From the NCBI RefSeq assembly GCF_000003195.3, contig NC_012873.2:9881894-9945893 (forward strand): 64,000 nt of DNA. Direction: 5' to 3'. The translations under genes were made by a program, and so were the position numbers. The number at the start of each line of letters is the position of its first letter. The first letter of the stretch is position 1. This document shows, one piece after another, positions 1-12,464 of this stretch. This DNA is from Sorghum bicolor (taxonomy: Eukaryota; Streptophyta; Magnoliopsida; Poales; Poaceae). The notes under the pieces are model-generated. The model was not told the DNA's origin. It was given only the letters and a program-made list of their open reading frames with translations, and did no database searches.

Positions 1-244
1 TTAACAATACACCAACCCCTTCCCTCTCACTACTTAGACAAAATCAGATTTTGCATTAAAACAGGTGACAAAGGCTGGCTGCACCAACATAGCACATCTC
101 CTTGTGCAACACATTGGCGCCAGCTCATGTTTGGCTTTCCAATAATGGTCAGATTCTACACCTTGAATGTGAGGAACATGTAGGTTGCCTTCGGCACAAC
201 GAAGCATCAGAAGAGCAAGGTTTAAACACCATAGAGGCCTTTGC
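1..244 (-). other. 3' flank / probable 3' UTR of the kinase gene
   Basis: Follows the TAG stop at 247-245. No further coding exon of the kinase family is expected, since the C-terminal tail is complete. I see no clear AATAAA on the minus strand, so the transcript end is not placed. Confidence 0.4.
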
Positions 245-3200
245 CTATGGTCCGGTAGTGGGCAATAAAGTGAGCCCAAGATGCCGCCTAGCATGGTCTG
301 GGATCAACCTGTTGATGAGCTCTGGGGAGGCATTTGCTAGCTGCAAATAAATAGGCAAATATGTCGGTATCTCACGTATAGACAGACATTTATGTTCAGC
401 TGCTTTGTGACAAGCATTTGTTGCATGCTGAAATGACCATTTCAGTCAAATGCAACTACAGTTCCCCACATGCTTTCCCTAGTTTGTCAATAGTAAAGCA
501 CATGCAAAGCATTAATGTGTATCAGTCTTGAAACTACTTACTTCCTGTTTAAAGTTGAACAGCGGAGGAAATGGCCGTCCATTCGGCAACCTTGCATGTG
601 GTTCTCGCAACTCATCGAAGAATGGGTGTGCACACGCTTCAAGCTGCGAGAGTTACCAAAATTAGCAATAAAATCAACACAATGAAGGAAAGCAGGAGTG
701 GTTAGGCTAGGCATCTCAGACTTGATGGTTGATGCATTACAACATTGTCCTCTTAAAAAGACACTCTAAATGCCGTTATCTTTTCAAGTCCAGTAATTTC
801 ACTTCCAAGGAGAGGAAATTTCACAAGGTACGAATTACAGTGCAGAACTGAAATCCAGCTAAGAGTAGTACAAGCATCCGACTCTGTAAATGCTAACAGA
901 CTCCTGACTTCTTGAGTCTTGACAAAGGTAATCCAGACAAGGAAAGCTAAGAGTAGTACAAGCATCCGACTCTGTAAAGGCTAACAGACTCCTGACTTCT
1001 TGAGTCTTGACAAAGGTAATCCAGACAAGGAAAGCAAAGACCTCCATGGTTCCTTTTTAACACTTGGCACAGACTTCAAGAGGTTAAAAGCTTACAGAGA
1101 AGTCCATTTTGGACGGTATAAAGTGAAGCATTGCCATGCTACGGAGGATATAAGGTAAAGGCTTGTACACCATTTATAGAATAGAAAGGAAAAGGATATG
1201 GTGCCATCATATCCAATCATTGGTACTAGTTTATTTTGAATCACCAGTACTAGCTTTATACACACAAGCTGAGATGGTTGAAACATTTAACAGCTAGAAT
1301 AGAAAGCGATGGGTCGACATGACCAACCAACTAGGAAGAAACAATTAATGTCATAACTAAGCTTTGCAATCATTGATAGGTAGATGGCTTCTTTAGTTGA
1401 CTAGAATCAGTCAAATAGGCAGAAAAAACTCACAGCAGTGCATCGTAGATTTGGTGAATACTGGAGCAAACGTGAAGCGAGATCTATAGCTTCTGGAGGC
1501 ATCCGCTTGTGGAAAATCTGCAGCAGAAAAGGTATTTTAGTTTAAGTTATGTACCATTCAATGAAATAACGTGATAAATAAATTTCACATACCTTGTGCC
1601 ATGGGTGGGCTTTGATCTGAGGAAATCTGAACTCGGTGTAGTTCGGATTCATACATCGGATTTCCTCACGTGTTGGAGTACCAAGAACCTGTCAGCAAAG
1701 AAAATTCATTCAACACATGGAAATAGAAAAACACTAGTTAGCACATTTCTTCAGAACTAATATAGTGCAATCTGCAGAACAACCAAGTACCTTTATTATC
1801 TCAACAAGCTGATCCACCGCACTTTCACCAGGGAAGAGAGGCTGGTAAAATCATTTTAACAAAAATGTGTTTAGTTCTAGGCCTGCTGCCCAGATGGATG
1901 CATAACCACAAGAAATCTGTGGGAAAAGCAGAGAAGAGAAACTAACCTGGCCAAGAAGCAGCTCAGCAAGAACACATCCAGCTGACCAAATATCAATTGA
2001 CGTTGTGTACTCGGTTGCCCCAAATATGAGCTCTGGAGCACGGTAATAACGTGAGCATATATATGATATGTTTGCTTCACCTTTGACCTGATCATTGTGA
2101 AATAAAATAGGATTACATTTAGTAAAACATATATTCTATATATTCAGAAACTGGAAAAGCAACAAAACTACGTTAAACAAATAGGCCCGCGTTAAAGAAG
2201 CAGCAAAAGAAGAGGCAGGCCTGGTGGAAAACTGGATTCTTCTCTCATCCCTTTTGTGTCACTGAAGCACATACTTAAATTTGAGTCCACATATCCTCAG
2301 AGAGAGGAATTTCATCTATTCAGTGGTGTGTAAGGAATTTTTTCCATAGAAACTTTTATAATAACAAAAAGAAGCTACTTCATCACTAAAAACAATGTAT
2401 GCAAATCAAACTGCACTATTATGCCTTCTTTAGAACAATAAAGAAAAGATATGGTATTAGCTGTAGAAAAGCTCATGGCTGCATCAACTTACCAACATTT
2501 TGGCACTCCCAAAGTCACATATCTTCACTTGGTGAGTCAGCGGATCAACCTATAATGAATGAAGAGACTATCAGATTCAGATTAACTGAGAATTAAGGTA
2601 TTCTGAAACCGACATAAAAAAATATGGACAGGCCATACCAAAAGATTCTGTGGTTTCACATCCCTGTGGCAAACTCCAGGTACTGTGTGAATATAGGCTA
2701 AACCTCGAAATATCTACATAAAAGGACCAAGAAAAAAAATCACATCCAATCTACTGTAAATTTAACAATGAAGAGTAGCAGAATTTCCGAAATAGTATAA
2801 ATGATGTTTTACCTGGTAGGTATATAATTTAACATAAATAAGCGGCATCCTCTGGTTCATATTGCTGTAATGCTTCAACACACGATATAATGACTCAGGA
2901 ACAAACTCCATCACTAAGTTAAGGAAAAGTTCATCTCTGCTTGTGGTAGAGAAGAAGCAATGCTTCAAGGAAACAACATTGCAGTGATCCATGGATCGCA
3001 TGATTTGCAGCTCCCTATTCTTGTAGCGCTTGTCCTGCAAAACCTTCTTAATGGCAACAGTCTCACCAGTCTCCAGACATTTTGCCTAAATGCACATGCA
3101 GACAATACAATCAGGGTAACTAAAAAAAACCTTAGGGAAGGTTTATAGCAAAGCAACAATCACTGTACCTGGAAGACGATTCCAAATGATCCAGTTCCCA

Positions 3201-4287
3201 CAACTCTCTCTGCCATGTAGCTGATAGTCTAAGAAGCAGAAAAGCACACAACCCAAGTTAGGAAAGATATAGCTGTATGCATGACATTCAGTAATGTCCC
3301 GTGACTTTTGGACCCCTAAAATTTACCCTTTTAGGCTCTCCATTCTTCCCTCCAATGGTTGTCGAGATTATATGACCCGTGACTGGATCACTCCCTTCAA
3401 TCATAGAACCAGCATGCTGTCACAAAGTAAAATCCATAAGGTCGTGATACCCATGTTTAAAATGCCAAGGACTGCGGAAGGTAGTTGAATTGGGGGGATT
3501 ACAGCCACCCAACTATTGTTAATTCACACAAACAAGGTTTGCTAGAAATGGAAACTCAACAGTTCAGGAAATCCTTATCCACGACCAAAACTAAAATCAC
3601 AACAAGACAAAACATACATCACAGACCTGCTAATCACACCATGGCTTAGACAGGAGAGTGAGATTAACTGTCATAATCATCTAAAAAATAATTACCTAGT
3701 TTAATTCCCCCATTTGGGACACAGTCATGATCACCTACTACACCAGTATGCAAAGGCGCCCCAAGCCGGCATGCTAAAGCCAGGCAACCTGTCTGGCGAA
3801 GGCAGGGGGCGAGAAGCTTTGCATAGCGCGCACGCAAGGACCAGGAAGGCAGCGCATCTCCTCCCCGGCAAGCAAAGCTCCTCCTCCTCCTCCTCCTCCT
3901 CCTCCTCCTAAGAGAAATCGCGCGGTAGGGGCACGCAGGCAGCTAGACCTAGCCTCGCCTCGCCGCGCGCGGCGCAGATCTACAGACGGATCGAACGAGG
4001 GAACCACCAAACACGACGCCGGGTAAACGAAACGCGTGGGGGGGGGGGGGGAGCGGCGGAGCGGAGAGATCCGGGAGGCCTCCGCGACCGCTCCGGGCCG
4101 CCGGAACCACACGCCAGGCGGGGGGCGGACAGGAGAGAGAAAAAAAACCCGCGCTCACCTTGGCGTCGGCGGGGCCGTGTGCTGCGGCTGCGGCGGCGGC
4201 GGCGGCGGCGCCAGGGAGCGGCTGGTCCACCTGCATCGGGTCCGCGGCGCCGGCGCCGGCGTGGGCCCCACCCGGCGGCGCGGCCAT
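245..4287 (-). CDS. GSK3/shaggy-like protein kinase, 12 coding exons, complete
   Basis: Serine/threonine kinase of the plant GSK3 family (brassinosteroid, stress and developmental signalling, cytosol and nucleus). Coding exons, 5' to 3': 4287-4159, 3416-3327, 3228-3169, 3085-2813, 2713-2639, 2549-2493, 2087-1947, 1841-1791, 1688-1593, 1517-1434, 643-542, 340-245. All introns fit GT-AG and all junctions are phase 0; the product is 417 residues, normal for the family. Visible motifs: Gly loop [10 protein letters not shown] (83-92), VAIK lysine K106, HRD at 200-202, DFG at 221-223, activation-loop tyrosine Y237 in [11 protein letters not shown] at 245-247, TREE at 298-301 (the motif altered in gain-of-function BIN2 alleles). 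The N terminus carries a run of ten alanines. Phrases such as [20 protein letters not shown] and the -TGP end suggest the AtSK31/32 subgroup (inference). The start is the first ATG of the GC-rich first exon; no other ATG precedes the kinase domain in frame. Confidence 0.96.
857..1036. repeat. 88-bp tandem duplication inside the penultimate kinase intron
   Basis: Two nearly identical copies, with the unit starting aagagtagta at 861 and again at 949. They differ by a single t/g change over most of the unit. The repeat lies within the 790-bp intron between the exons ending at 1434 and starting at 643, so it does not touch coding sequence. Confidence 0.9.
3879..3908. repeat. (CCT)n microsatellite in kinase intron 1
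   Basis: About ten CCT units in the first intron of the kinase gene, on the plus strand. A G-run (4039-4051) lies further along the same intron. Confidence 0.9.
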
Positions 4288-4480
4288 GTGGTGGGTGGGG
4301 CTGCTGCGGGGCGGAGACGACGCGGAAATGGACCTCTCCTCTCTCTCTCTCTCTCTCCCGTGTCCTGTTGTTCCCTTCTTTCTCTCTCTCTCTCTCTGTC
4401 TCGGTCTCTCCTCTCGGTGAGGGGGGAGGTTGGGGGAGGCGGCTGGGCTAGGGGGCACGCAGCGCCATGACACCCGCCCC
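4288..4480 (-). promoter_or_regulatory. Kinase 5' leader and proximal promoter, GA/CT-rich
   Basis: Immediately upstream of the kinase ATG. It contains two CT runs (about 4332-4356 and 4379-4399) that read as GA repeats in the sense of the gene, a common feature of grass 5' UTRs. No convincing TATA box was found on the minus strand, so the transcription start is not placed. Confidence 0.5.
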
Positions 4481-7172
4481 GAGCCTCTTTTTTTCGCCTT
4501 GTTTTTTTTTTACTAGTTTTATTCCCGTCCTCCGCCACCCACTACGCTGCGACGAGAATGAGGAGGTTTTCGGGCAAGGACCGGAGAGTTTCGGGAATGC
4601 CGTACCAGTGTCGATGGAGCTGTAAGAGCTTTACATATGGGTCCCTGGATGGTTGTGGTTGTAATTTGAAGGAGTGTGGGGTGGAAGAATGGGATTTGGC
4701 AGTGGAGGAGGCCGGAGGGGGACATGGTCAATGTGTCAGTCCGGCTGGCACTTGGAATCTCCTCCCTTGCGAAACGGCTTTCCCCTCTCGCTCGATTCGG
4801 CGGGTGGGACCTACTATGTCAGAGAATATAAAATGGCGCGTCGTTGAAATAAACCTCCCGTGCTCTGCCCCCACTGCTTCGTTTTGGGTCCTTTCTAAGC
4901 ACTAGAACATCTTGCGCCCCTATCATGACTTATCTTTTACATCCTTGAATTCCAGCAGGTTAATTAGATAATTGTGTGCTAGAAATGACTCATTTCACTT
5001 AAATCTCGCCACTGCATGCCCCTAGAAAGCATAAAAAAGCAGGCTAGCCAGTTAACCACTTAATGCACCTTGTTCAAATGTCCTTCCTCATAATTTAGTG
5101 CATCAAAAAAATGATAGAACAATTTTGCCTCCAATTCCAACATGGGCTATTCAAGGCTAGCTGGTTAGCTTAACAACTAAAAAAATGCAATTCACAAATC
5201 ACAACCATCTTAGTAATTCATTAACAACCCAAATATGCCAGCACCATAGAGCAGTCAGCAGTGTTGCAGTTCTTGCTCTGTCCTTAGCCTGTAGATGAGC
5301 TCATTGTTGTAGTGAAGACGTGTTACTGTCATAATTAGAAGAATATTTTATAGGACCTGCATAGAAAGAACATTCATCCCCTCAAAGATAGCCCATGCAT
5401 CAAGCAAACGCTGCAAATGTCATAATTAGAAGAATATTTTATAGGACCTGCATAGAAAGAACATTCATCCCCTCAAAGATAGCCCATGCATCAAGCAAAC
5501 GCTGCAAAAAAAAAGATTAGAAGAATTACCCAAATAAGTTCCACTCCACCACTTTATCGCAACACAGGAACTCCCTACCATCTTGTTGATCCTTTATTGA
5601 AAGTTTCTAGAAAAAACAAAAAACTATTCGTTGGTCATTCGTGCACACGGTCAAAAGAAACAGAATATAAATCAACTCCCTTAAACCATATAAGACTCAC
5701 TCACATGGCTTTTCTCTGTAGCTACCACATGGACAAACGGGTTGCTTGAAATTCAGAACCCCAGCAATAGGAGCAATGTTAGTAATGGCTGGTAGTTGCA
5801 ATACTCAACATCAAAGACAATGATAGAAGATATGTTAAAGGATCATAATTTAATGGTTGCCTACTTTAAATCATCTACTCTATGAACATATGAAAAAGAG
5901 GTAAGGTAACAGCAGATGGATAATGCTATAGTTGCAACAGAGGGAAAAAAAGACCAAACAAGAAGAAAGGATAGCTGAGCGATAGACATTGGTGTGGTAC
6001 TTAAAGTTTATTGTACCCTGTCTGGTCAACATATTTGCAAATCAGAGAATACTAAAGGTCCTAGAATATTATAAACCTCCGTTTGATCTAATATAAGCAT
6101 TACCATTTTATCTATTCTTGTTTGTTTCGAATGAGTTAGCTGTTGTTTGCTACGAGCAAGAAGCTAGCAACCAAGACGAACAATGATGACGCAAACATTT
6201 TCTAGAGCTAAATCAGTATATCGCATATGAGCTGGAGCTGCAAGGTGCAAGCAGATGGAGAAGTAAATCTAAGTATCTGAATGTAATCAAATTAGAATGT
6301 GCTCAACCACTATGCAAAAGCTTAAGAAAATACCATAGCACATAATACCAAGAAATATGCAAAGATCGAAGATGTGATGCTAAATCCCAACTAATTAGGC
6401 TTCACGTGTCGCCGGCCCGAGCAGCCGCCAAGCCATGGTCCCCACAACTGTGATCTGTGAGCTATTGAGGAGACACTATGGCACCGTCTAGAAGTCTCAT
6501 CTAAGCATGAGCTGAAACAACGGAGGAGGTCGTGGCTCAGATCTACAAAGGAGAGCAAACTGAACTTATCCAACAGATCTAGTAGGAGAGAAGATAAAGA
6601 TAAGAACAGTGAGAAAGGAACGAAAAAAATACACGGCTGCATCGGGGAGTCGCATCGCCATCGCTGGGCTATTGTCCCATGTGTCGCCGGCTCGCTGCAC
6701 CACTTCTCTACCCACCGCCACCGCCTGCCGTCCTCACATCGTTGCCTTCCCTTGCAGATCTGTTGCCTACCGAAGTGGAGGTGGAGGCCAGGAACGCTGG
6801 CACGACGACATGCGAGGGCTCTCTACGCATGAGGCGAGGCGAAGCCCTCGGCGCCGTGCTCCCGCCCATCCACGACGACGCCTGTGACGCCCTGGATATG
6901 ACAAACCAGGATGCGTGTGTAGCTAGCGGTGAGGGTGGTGGTGGCGGCGAGGAGAAGAGAGAAAGGAGGATGAGGAATGACGGGAGGTAGGGCTAGGCAG
7001 CTGGGGTGGGAGCGCTAGGCAACGGGAGGGGTTTCATGCAAAAGTGGGCAAGTGGCTACGGACGTTTTTTTGCAAAAGAACTACGGCCACGCGTCCACAC
7101 GTGAAGAAGCCACTGATGCTCTGAATTCTGTGGTGCCTGCAAAACCAAGTGGGTTTTAAACAACCTTGATTA
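4481..7172. other. Intergenic region, no gene recognised
   Basis: AT-rich apart from 6390-7030, which is GC-rich and contains short open frames on both strands (for example 6679-6990 plus) made of low-complexity sequence with no recognisable domain. A TATA-like stretch at 4829-4836 has no gene behind it. A tandem duplication at 5327-5508 is listed separately. Confidence 0.5.
5327..5508. repeat. 91-bp tandem duplication
   Basis: Two near-perfect head-to-tail copies; the sequence tgtcataattagaag starts at 5327 and again at 5418. No coding content is visible. Confidence 0.9.
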
Positions 7173-7482
7173 GGCCCTGTTTGGTTGACAAAAAAAATTC
7201 ATCCATTCCATCAAATCTTTAGACACACGCATAGAATATTAAATATGGATAAAAAAATAAACTAATTACACAGTTTAGTTGAAAATCGTGAGACAAATCT
7301 TTTAAAACTAGTTAGTTCATGATTAGCCTTAAGTGCTACAGTAACCTACACGTGCTAATGACATATTAATTATGCTTAACAGATTTGTCTTCCAGTATGT
7401 AATTTGTTTTTTTATTAGTGACATCCTTCCGACATATCCGATGTGACACAAAAAAATTTTCGTCTTCAATCTAAAAAAGGCC
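7173..7482. mobile_element. Tourist-like MITE, family A long form
   Basis: Begins ggccctgtttggttg and ends aaaaaggcc, flanked on both sides by TTA (7170-7172 and 7483-7485). At 310 bp it is a longer subfamily shared with the copy at 46564-46911; both carry the same extra central block (cttaagtgctacagtaac). Confidence 0.85.
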
Positions 7483-7485
7483 TTA

Positions 7486-8794
7486 GTATAGTGCTACGGT
7501 GATATTTAAAAAATAAATCATTAAACTAAAATAAATAATAAGACAATGTTGTTGCTGCTGGAACAATATTCTAAGACGGCTCAAACATCCCTGCTCATAT
7601 GCAACATTGGCAAGAAAAAATTGGTGAATCAATTGTTTTAAAAATATGATTGATAAACTCTAATGATTGAATAATCTTATTTGTCTCATAAAAGTGGTAG
7701 CGCGGTAGTCTTTTTACCAAGATAATGATGTTTTAGCTACAACCATAGTCGTTTAAAATTTAGCAGAGCAACTACGCAAGACATTCTCCTTTTTATATGC
7801 AAGATAATGATATTGTCTATTTGTTATTAAAAATATCCTTTAAGTTTGTACTCACATGGCATTGACACAACAAATACACCAATTAAGTGTCTATCCAAAT
7901 GCCTGCACAGCTGTGGAGCCCTCATGTGCCCTTGAAGCCGCACGCCCTCTGTATGTGCCACCCCTACTCCCTTCGATTCAGCTAATTAGCATGTAAGAGT
8001 ACTATGGTTAATTAGTTACAACAACTTTTCATATATTAATGTAAACGGTGCATCACCCCGTATACATATATATAGATGAACACAAACTTAAGTCATGAAC
8101 ACCAGGTTTTTTTTAATATATAGTGATACAACTTTATTTTCTAGCAACGAGATGAGAAACATATACTACAACTGTACAACATTCCAGCCAGCCAGTATTC
8201 TTCACCATGCTGCCATCTCCACGGACCTAAGCAAAATAGAGTTGAACCACTCTTGCGCAATCATTAGGTGTCACAAGAACTAAGAGCAACAAAAGAATGT
8301 TGATGAGGAAAAAACATATTTCATGAGAAATATATACATGTCATCTTCGATAAAGATAGCCGAGGATGGGTCACTCTTTGACATTTTCTCCTGGCCTTCA
8401 CTAAAATCGGGAAGTATATCTGCATTTCAAGTTAAGCAAGAAATAAATGCTCCACAACCAAAGCAATGAATAACCACTTGTTATGAACTCCAACACCGTA
8501 GACACATGACCACGACAAACACATATGTCCCAAAAAAATAATGGAAAAAAGAGAACAAGATCAAAATCACTTACCAGGATACTATGTGAATGAATAATTG
8601 GTTTGTTCTTCCTTTAGATGTCACTGCAGTTCTGCCTAGCTAGCACATTGACCTTCCTTTGGTCCATCCCCAACTTGAATATGTCAACTTACAAACGAAA
8701 ATGATTTGTACAGAATCCTTGTTTCTAGATTGAATGTGCACACCACTCTGAAATATCAAAAGCCTTTCAGTTTTCATTCACATGGGTAAATATA
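7486..8794. other. AT-rich intergenic DNA, nothing recognised
   Basis: No domain, RNA gene or clean repeat boundary seen. The open frame at 8095-8283 is short and resembles no known protein. Confidence 0.4.
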
Positions 8795-9026
8795 GGCCTT
8801 GTTTAGTTCGCAAAAATTTTCAAGATTCCCCGTCACATCGAATCTTTGGTCGCATGCATGAAGCATTAAATATAGATAAAAATAAAAACTAATCGCACAG
8901 TTTACCTGTAATTTGTGAGATGAATCTTTTGAGCCTAGTTACTCCATGATTGGACAATGTTTGTCAAATAAAAACGAAAGTGCTACAATAGCCAAAAACC
9001 AAAGTTTTTGCCAACTAAACAAGGCC
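8795..9026. mobile_element. Tourist-like MITE, family A
   Basis: 232 bp, with ends GGCCTTGTTTAGTTCG and CCAACTAAACAAGGCC forming terminal inverted repeats, and a 3-bp direct duplication ATA on each side. The interior holds the family block with agatgaatcttttgagcc. Confidence 0.92.
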
Positions 9027-9234
9027 ATAGTCAGAATGCAAATACCAAAAGCCTTTCAGAACTTAAAGACAATTCAATAAAATTTCTTTTGGAATACCAT
9101 GGAGTGCAATAATTACTTGCCTTCAAGAAAAGTATACCAGCACAATGCATGCAAGGGTAGAGAACTTTGGCAGCATCTGCAAGTCTATCTTTAGCTAAAT
9201 CGTGCAAACTCATCATTTTTCTACTGATGATGCC

Positions 9235-9640
9235 CTAGAGGCCTTGGAGGCGGGGGGGTGAACAGAGAAGGTCAAACCTGTGCGATGTGCATGCCTCTGA
9301 AGGCTCGAAGCCATCATAGTATATGGGGACGGGCTTGTTATCAAGCAGGCGCCTGAGCTTGTTCTCCTGGATGCGCTCCTCTCGATCGAACTGCTCATCC
9401 AAGGTCATCGCTGCCACGCCCCCGCTAGATCCTGGGTGGCCAGGACAACAACAACGGCGGCGAAAGAGGAGGCATCAGGGGCCGTTTTGGATGCCGGCAT
9501 GGAGTCCATGGCAGCAACATCGGAGGGGAGCGAAGGATTTGACGAGGCCATGCCACGACCGGGCATTTGCACGAACACCTCGTGCGCGTAATACACTAGC
9601 CCGAGACTACCCTCTATCTTTCCACCAGCGTGCACAACAG
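9235..9640 (-). other. Unrecognised short open frames, possible gene relic
   Basis: Two overlapping minus-strand frames. One (9405-9635) contains MASSNPSLPSDVAAMDS. The other (9235-9417) contains a charged segment TLDEQFDREERIQENKLRR followed by PVPIYYDGFEP. The second looks more like real protein than random translation, but I do not recognise the family and no splice structure is convincing. It may be an exon captured by a transposon or a degraded gene. The SINE at 9691-9837 lies just upstream in the sense of these frames. Confidence 0.25.
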
Positions 9641-9690
9641 CTCATACCTCGCAGCCGCACCCAACCAATCCCACCAACGTATCCAAGCGC

Positions 9691-9837
9691 GCGAAAGGGC
9701 CTCTAGCCTAGTGGTTAGGGCACCTGAGTAGCACCAGCAGACCTGAGTTCGACTTCCCGTTGGAGCAAATTTAAACAGGTCTGCATTATAAAAAAAATAG
9801 GCTAGGGTTTCCCTTGCTGACTTCGGTCAAAAAAACA
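9691..9837 (+). mobile_element. tRNA-derived SINE with target-site duplications
   Basis: 147-bp element flanked by an exact 11-bp direct repeat tatccaagcgc (9680-9690 and 9838-9848). Its head carries RNA polymerase III promoter boxes: A box tagcctagtgg at 9704-9714 and B box gagttcgactt at 9745-9755. It ends in an A-rich tail (aaaaaaac). Size, boxes, tail and TSD together are diagnostic of a SINE; the family is not named. Confidence 0.9.
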
Positions 9838-9848
9838 TATCCAAGCGC

Positions 9849-10350
9849 CTTCCTCCATCGCCGGTCGGGTCGCCGTGACCGGCGCCTGCGCCACTGCCAC
9901 CGCCCCTACCAGGTTTGATGTCGACCTGCGCTGCCGCCGAAGCCCTTGGCCGTAGCCCCCAGTTCCTCGGTCGTTCCCGTGCCACCTCGCCACCGGGAAC
10001 AGCGGGCGCGCGTCCTCCCGTGCATGCTGCTCTATTTTTTTAGTTTTTCTTTTTTTGGTGGCAGCAGGGATCGAACCCTGCCCATCATTTTTGGGGAGGT
10101 GGAGGCCGTGCGTCGAGGGACGCGGGGAACCTTGTTGAAGCCTGGGAGCCAGGTTGCGTTGAAGCCTGGAAGCGGTGATGGCCATTAGATTGGGTTGAAG
10201 TCTATGAGAAATTATTTTGTAGCCCTTGATTTTAATGGAGACGACTTCTTGTGTATATTTTTCTGGGTGCAGAGGTTGGAGATTTTCAGTGGGAAAGTTT
10301 TACTTGGTGGACCTAATATAATTTGAAGTGTTCCATTATAGTAGAGATTA
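9849..10350. other. GC-rich fragment of unknown origin
   Basis: 9849-10190 is GC-rich with frames on both strands but no recognisable domain. A B-box-like stretch gggatcgaaccctgc at about 10067 resembles the 3' half of a tRNA or SINE on the minus strand, but no matching A box was found. The first 11 bases are the duplicate of the SINE target. Confidence 0.35.
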
Positions 10351-10579
10351 GGGGCTGGTTTTTTATGGACAAAAACCCTAAAGTTTATGAGATTTTCTAT
10401 CACATCAAATTTTATGATGCATATATAAATACTAAATATAAATAAAAAATAACTAATTGCACAGTTTATCTGTAAATCACGAGACAAATTTCTTAAGTTA
10501 TAATTAGACAATGTTTGTCAAATACAAACGAAAGTGTTACAGTGTCAAAATCCAAAAAAAATTGCATGTAAACAAGGCT
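10351..10579. mobile_element. Tourist-like MITE, family A, diverged
   Basis: Degenerate ends (ggggctggtttttt and gtaaacaaggct) with TTA on both sides. The interior matches the family: cacagtttatctgtaaatc, then acaatgtttgtcaaatac. Confidence 0.7.
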
Positions 10580-10595
10580 TTACTATTGCAATTTA

Positions 10596-10816
10596 GGCCT
10601 AATTTAGTTTATAAAAGTTTTTAAGATTTTCCGTCATATCGAATCTTTGGACGCATGCATTGAACATTAAATATTAATGAGAATAAAAACTTATTGTACA
10701 GTTTGCCTGTAATTTGCGAGACAAATCTTTTAAACCTAGTTAGTCCATAATTAAATAATAATTGTCAAATATAAACAAAAATGTTCCAGTAGTCACAGCA
10801 CGAACTAAACAAGGCC
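10596..10816. mobile_element. Tourist-like MITE, family A
   Basis: Ends ggcctaatttagttt and gaactaaacaaggcc, with a TTA duplication at 10593-10595 and 10817-10819. It lies 16 bp from the previous copy in the same orientation. Confidence 0.88.
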
Positions 10817-11597
10817 TTATTAATTAACTCCATTTCTTGACATATGAAAAGAATATAATTCTAATACAGTGTTATGTTTTATTAACTTACAAGTTAGATT
10901 ACAAGTATCAATAATTACAAAACAAAAGTAAATATCATCATTATATTAATCATGAAATGTATTTTTTATAATAAATTAATTTGGAACTATAGATATAAAA
11001 TATCATTAACTAGAAATTTGGTAAAATATGAAACAATTTACATAACCTATAGTTGCATTTTTTTATGACAGAGATAGTAGTTGTAATATGGGCCTCTATG
11101 AAATCTGGCTCTTGCTGATACTAATGTTGATGTGTTGTGGAAGGAAAAAAACATTAATTTTTTACAGAAAAAGTAAATAGTGATGGAAAACAGGGCGCAT
11201 GTTAACTCAGGTCCGGTTTAATTTAAAAAAACTTCAAGATTCTCTGTCACATCGAATCTTTGGACACATATATGGAGCATTAAATATAGACAAAAATAAA
11301 AACTAATTACATAGTTTATCTATAATTTGTGAGATAGATCTTTTAAACCTAGTTAATTCATAATTAGACAATACATTAGGTCTTGTTTTAAGCCTAGTTA
11401 TAGTAACCTGACAATATATTAGGCCTTGTTTATTAAGTCTGAGCCATTGTCAGTAACCTATTATAGTAGTATATATTGTCTTGTGCAGTAGATATGATAA
11501 TTGGCAATGGATTTTTTATCTTAATTGGCAATAGATTTGCCATTGCCGTGTGATGGTGCTGTGTTGCCTCTTCCTAATTGATCAAGGCAATATATTA

Positions 11598-11842
11598 AGC
11601 CTTGTTTAGTTGTTGGAGTAAAAAAATTTTAAGGTAATATAACACTTTCATTTATATTTAGTAATTATTGTCTAATTATGGACTAACTAAGTTCAAAATA
11701 TTCGTCTCGCAAATTACAGACAAACTGTATAATTAGTTATTATTTATATTTATATTTAATGCTCAATGCATGTGCCACAAGATTCGGTGTGATAGAGAAT
11801 CTTGAAAAAATTTTGGTTTTTAGGTGAAAGTAAACAAAGGCC
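11598..11842. mobile_element. Tourist-like MITE, family A, inverted orientation
   Basis: Starts agccttgtttagttg and ends gtaaacaaaggcc. The interior is the reverse complement of the 8795-9026 copy, including ttcgtctcgcaaattac. Confidence 0.78.
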
Positions 11843-12241
11843 CGACGTTATGAGATGCGTGTTGGTCAAACTTTTTCAACTTTAACTAAACTTGTAGAAA
11901 ATACACGCAACATTTATATCTCTAAATAAGTTTATTATGAAAACATATTCAATAATCCATCTATTGATACTAATTATATATTATAAATATTAATATTCTT
12001 TAATATATAATTGGTCAAAGTTAAAAAAATAACTTCTTAGAAAATGAGAATAACATCTATTTTTCTATTTTGGACGTCGCAGCAACAGTAAGGCGCAAGG
12101 AGGACGCGAGAGGAGCAGGGTGGTGCGTTGCGTCCACGTCATGCTGCTGCCATGGCAAAATACTCCTACTTTGGACCGTACATACGCAAACCACGTTGTG
12201 CACTGTAACGTGTGGTTTGCAGCTTGATGGACTAAACTGAG

Positions 12242-12464
12242 GGTTTATCCAAAAATTTAAAAATTTTCAAGATTTGTCGTCATATCAATTCTTGTGACAC
12301 ATGTATAGAACATTAAATATACATAAAAATAAAAACTAGTTTATCTGTAAATTGCGAGATGAGTCTTTTAAGCTTAGTTAGTTTATGATTAGACAATATT
12401 TATCAAATAAAAATGAAAGTGCTATAGTAACCGAAACCAAAATTTTTTGAGAACTGAACAAGGC
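12242..12464. mobile_element. Tourist-like MITE, family A, degenerate
   Basis: Interior blocks typical of the family (acattaaatatacataaaaa, then attagacaatatttatc) and end gaactgaacaaggcg. The left end is eroded, so limits are approximate. Confidence 0.6.

Noticed and set aside
3949..4538. Several frames across the kinase first exon and leader
   Set aside because: They arise from CT/GA and GCC repeats; only the minus frame starting at 4287 splices to the kinase.
10055..10095. tRNA-like B box on the minus strand
   Set aside because: No A box or cloverleaf arms could be found, so neither a tRNA gene nor a SINE is claimed.
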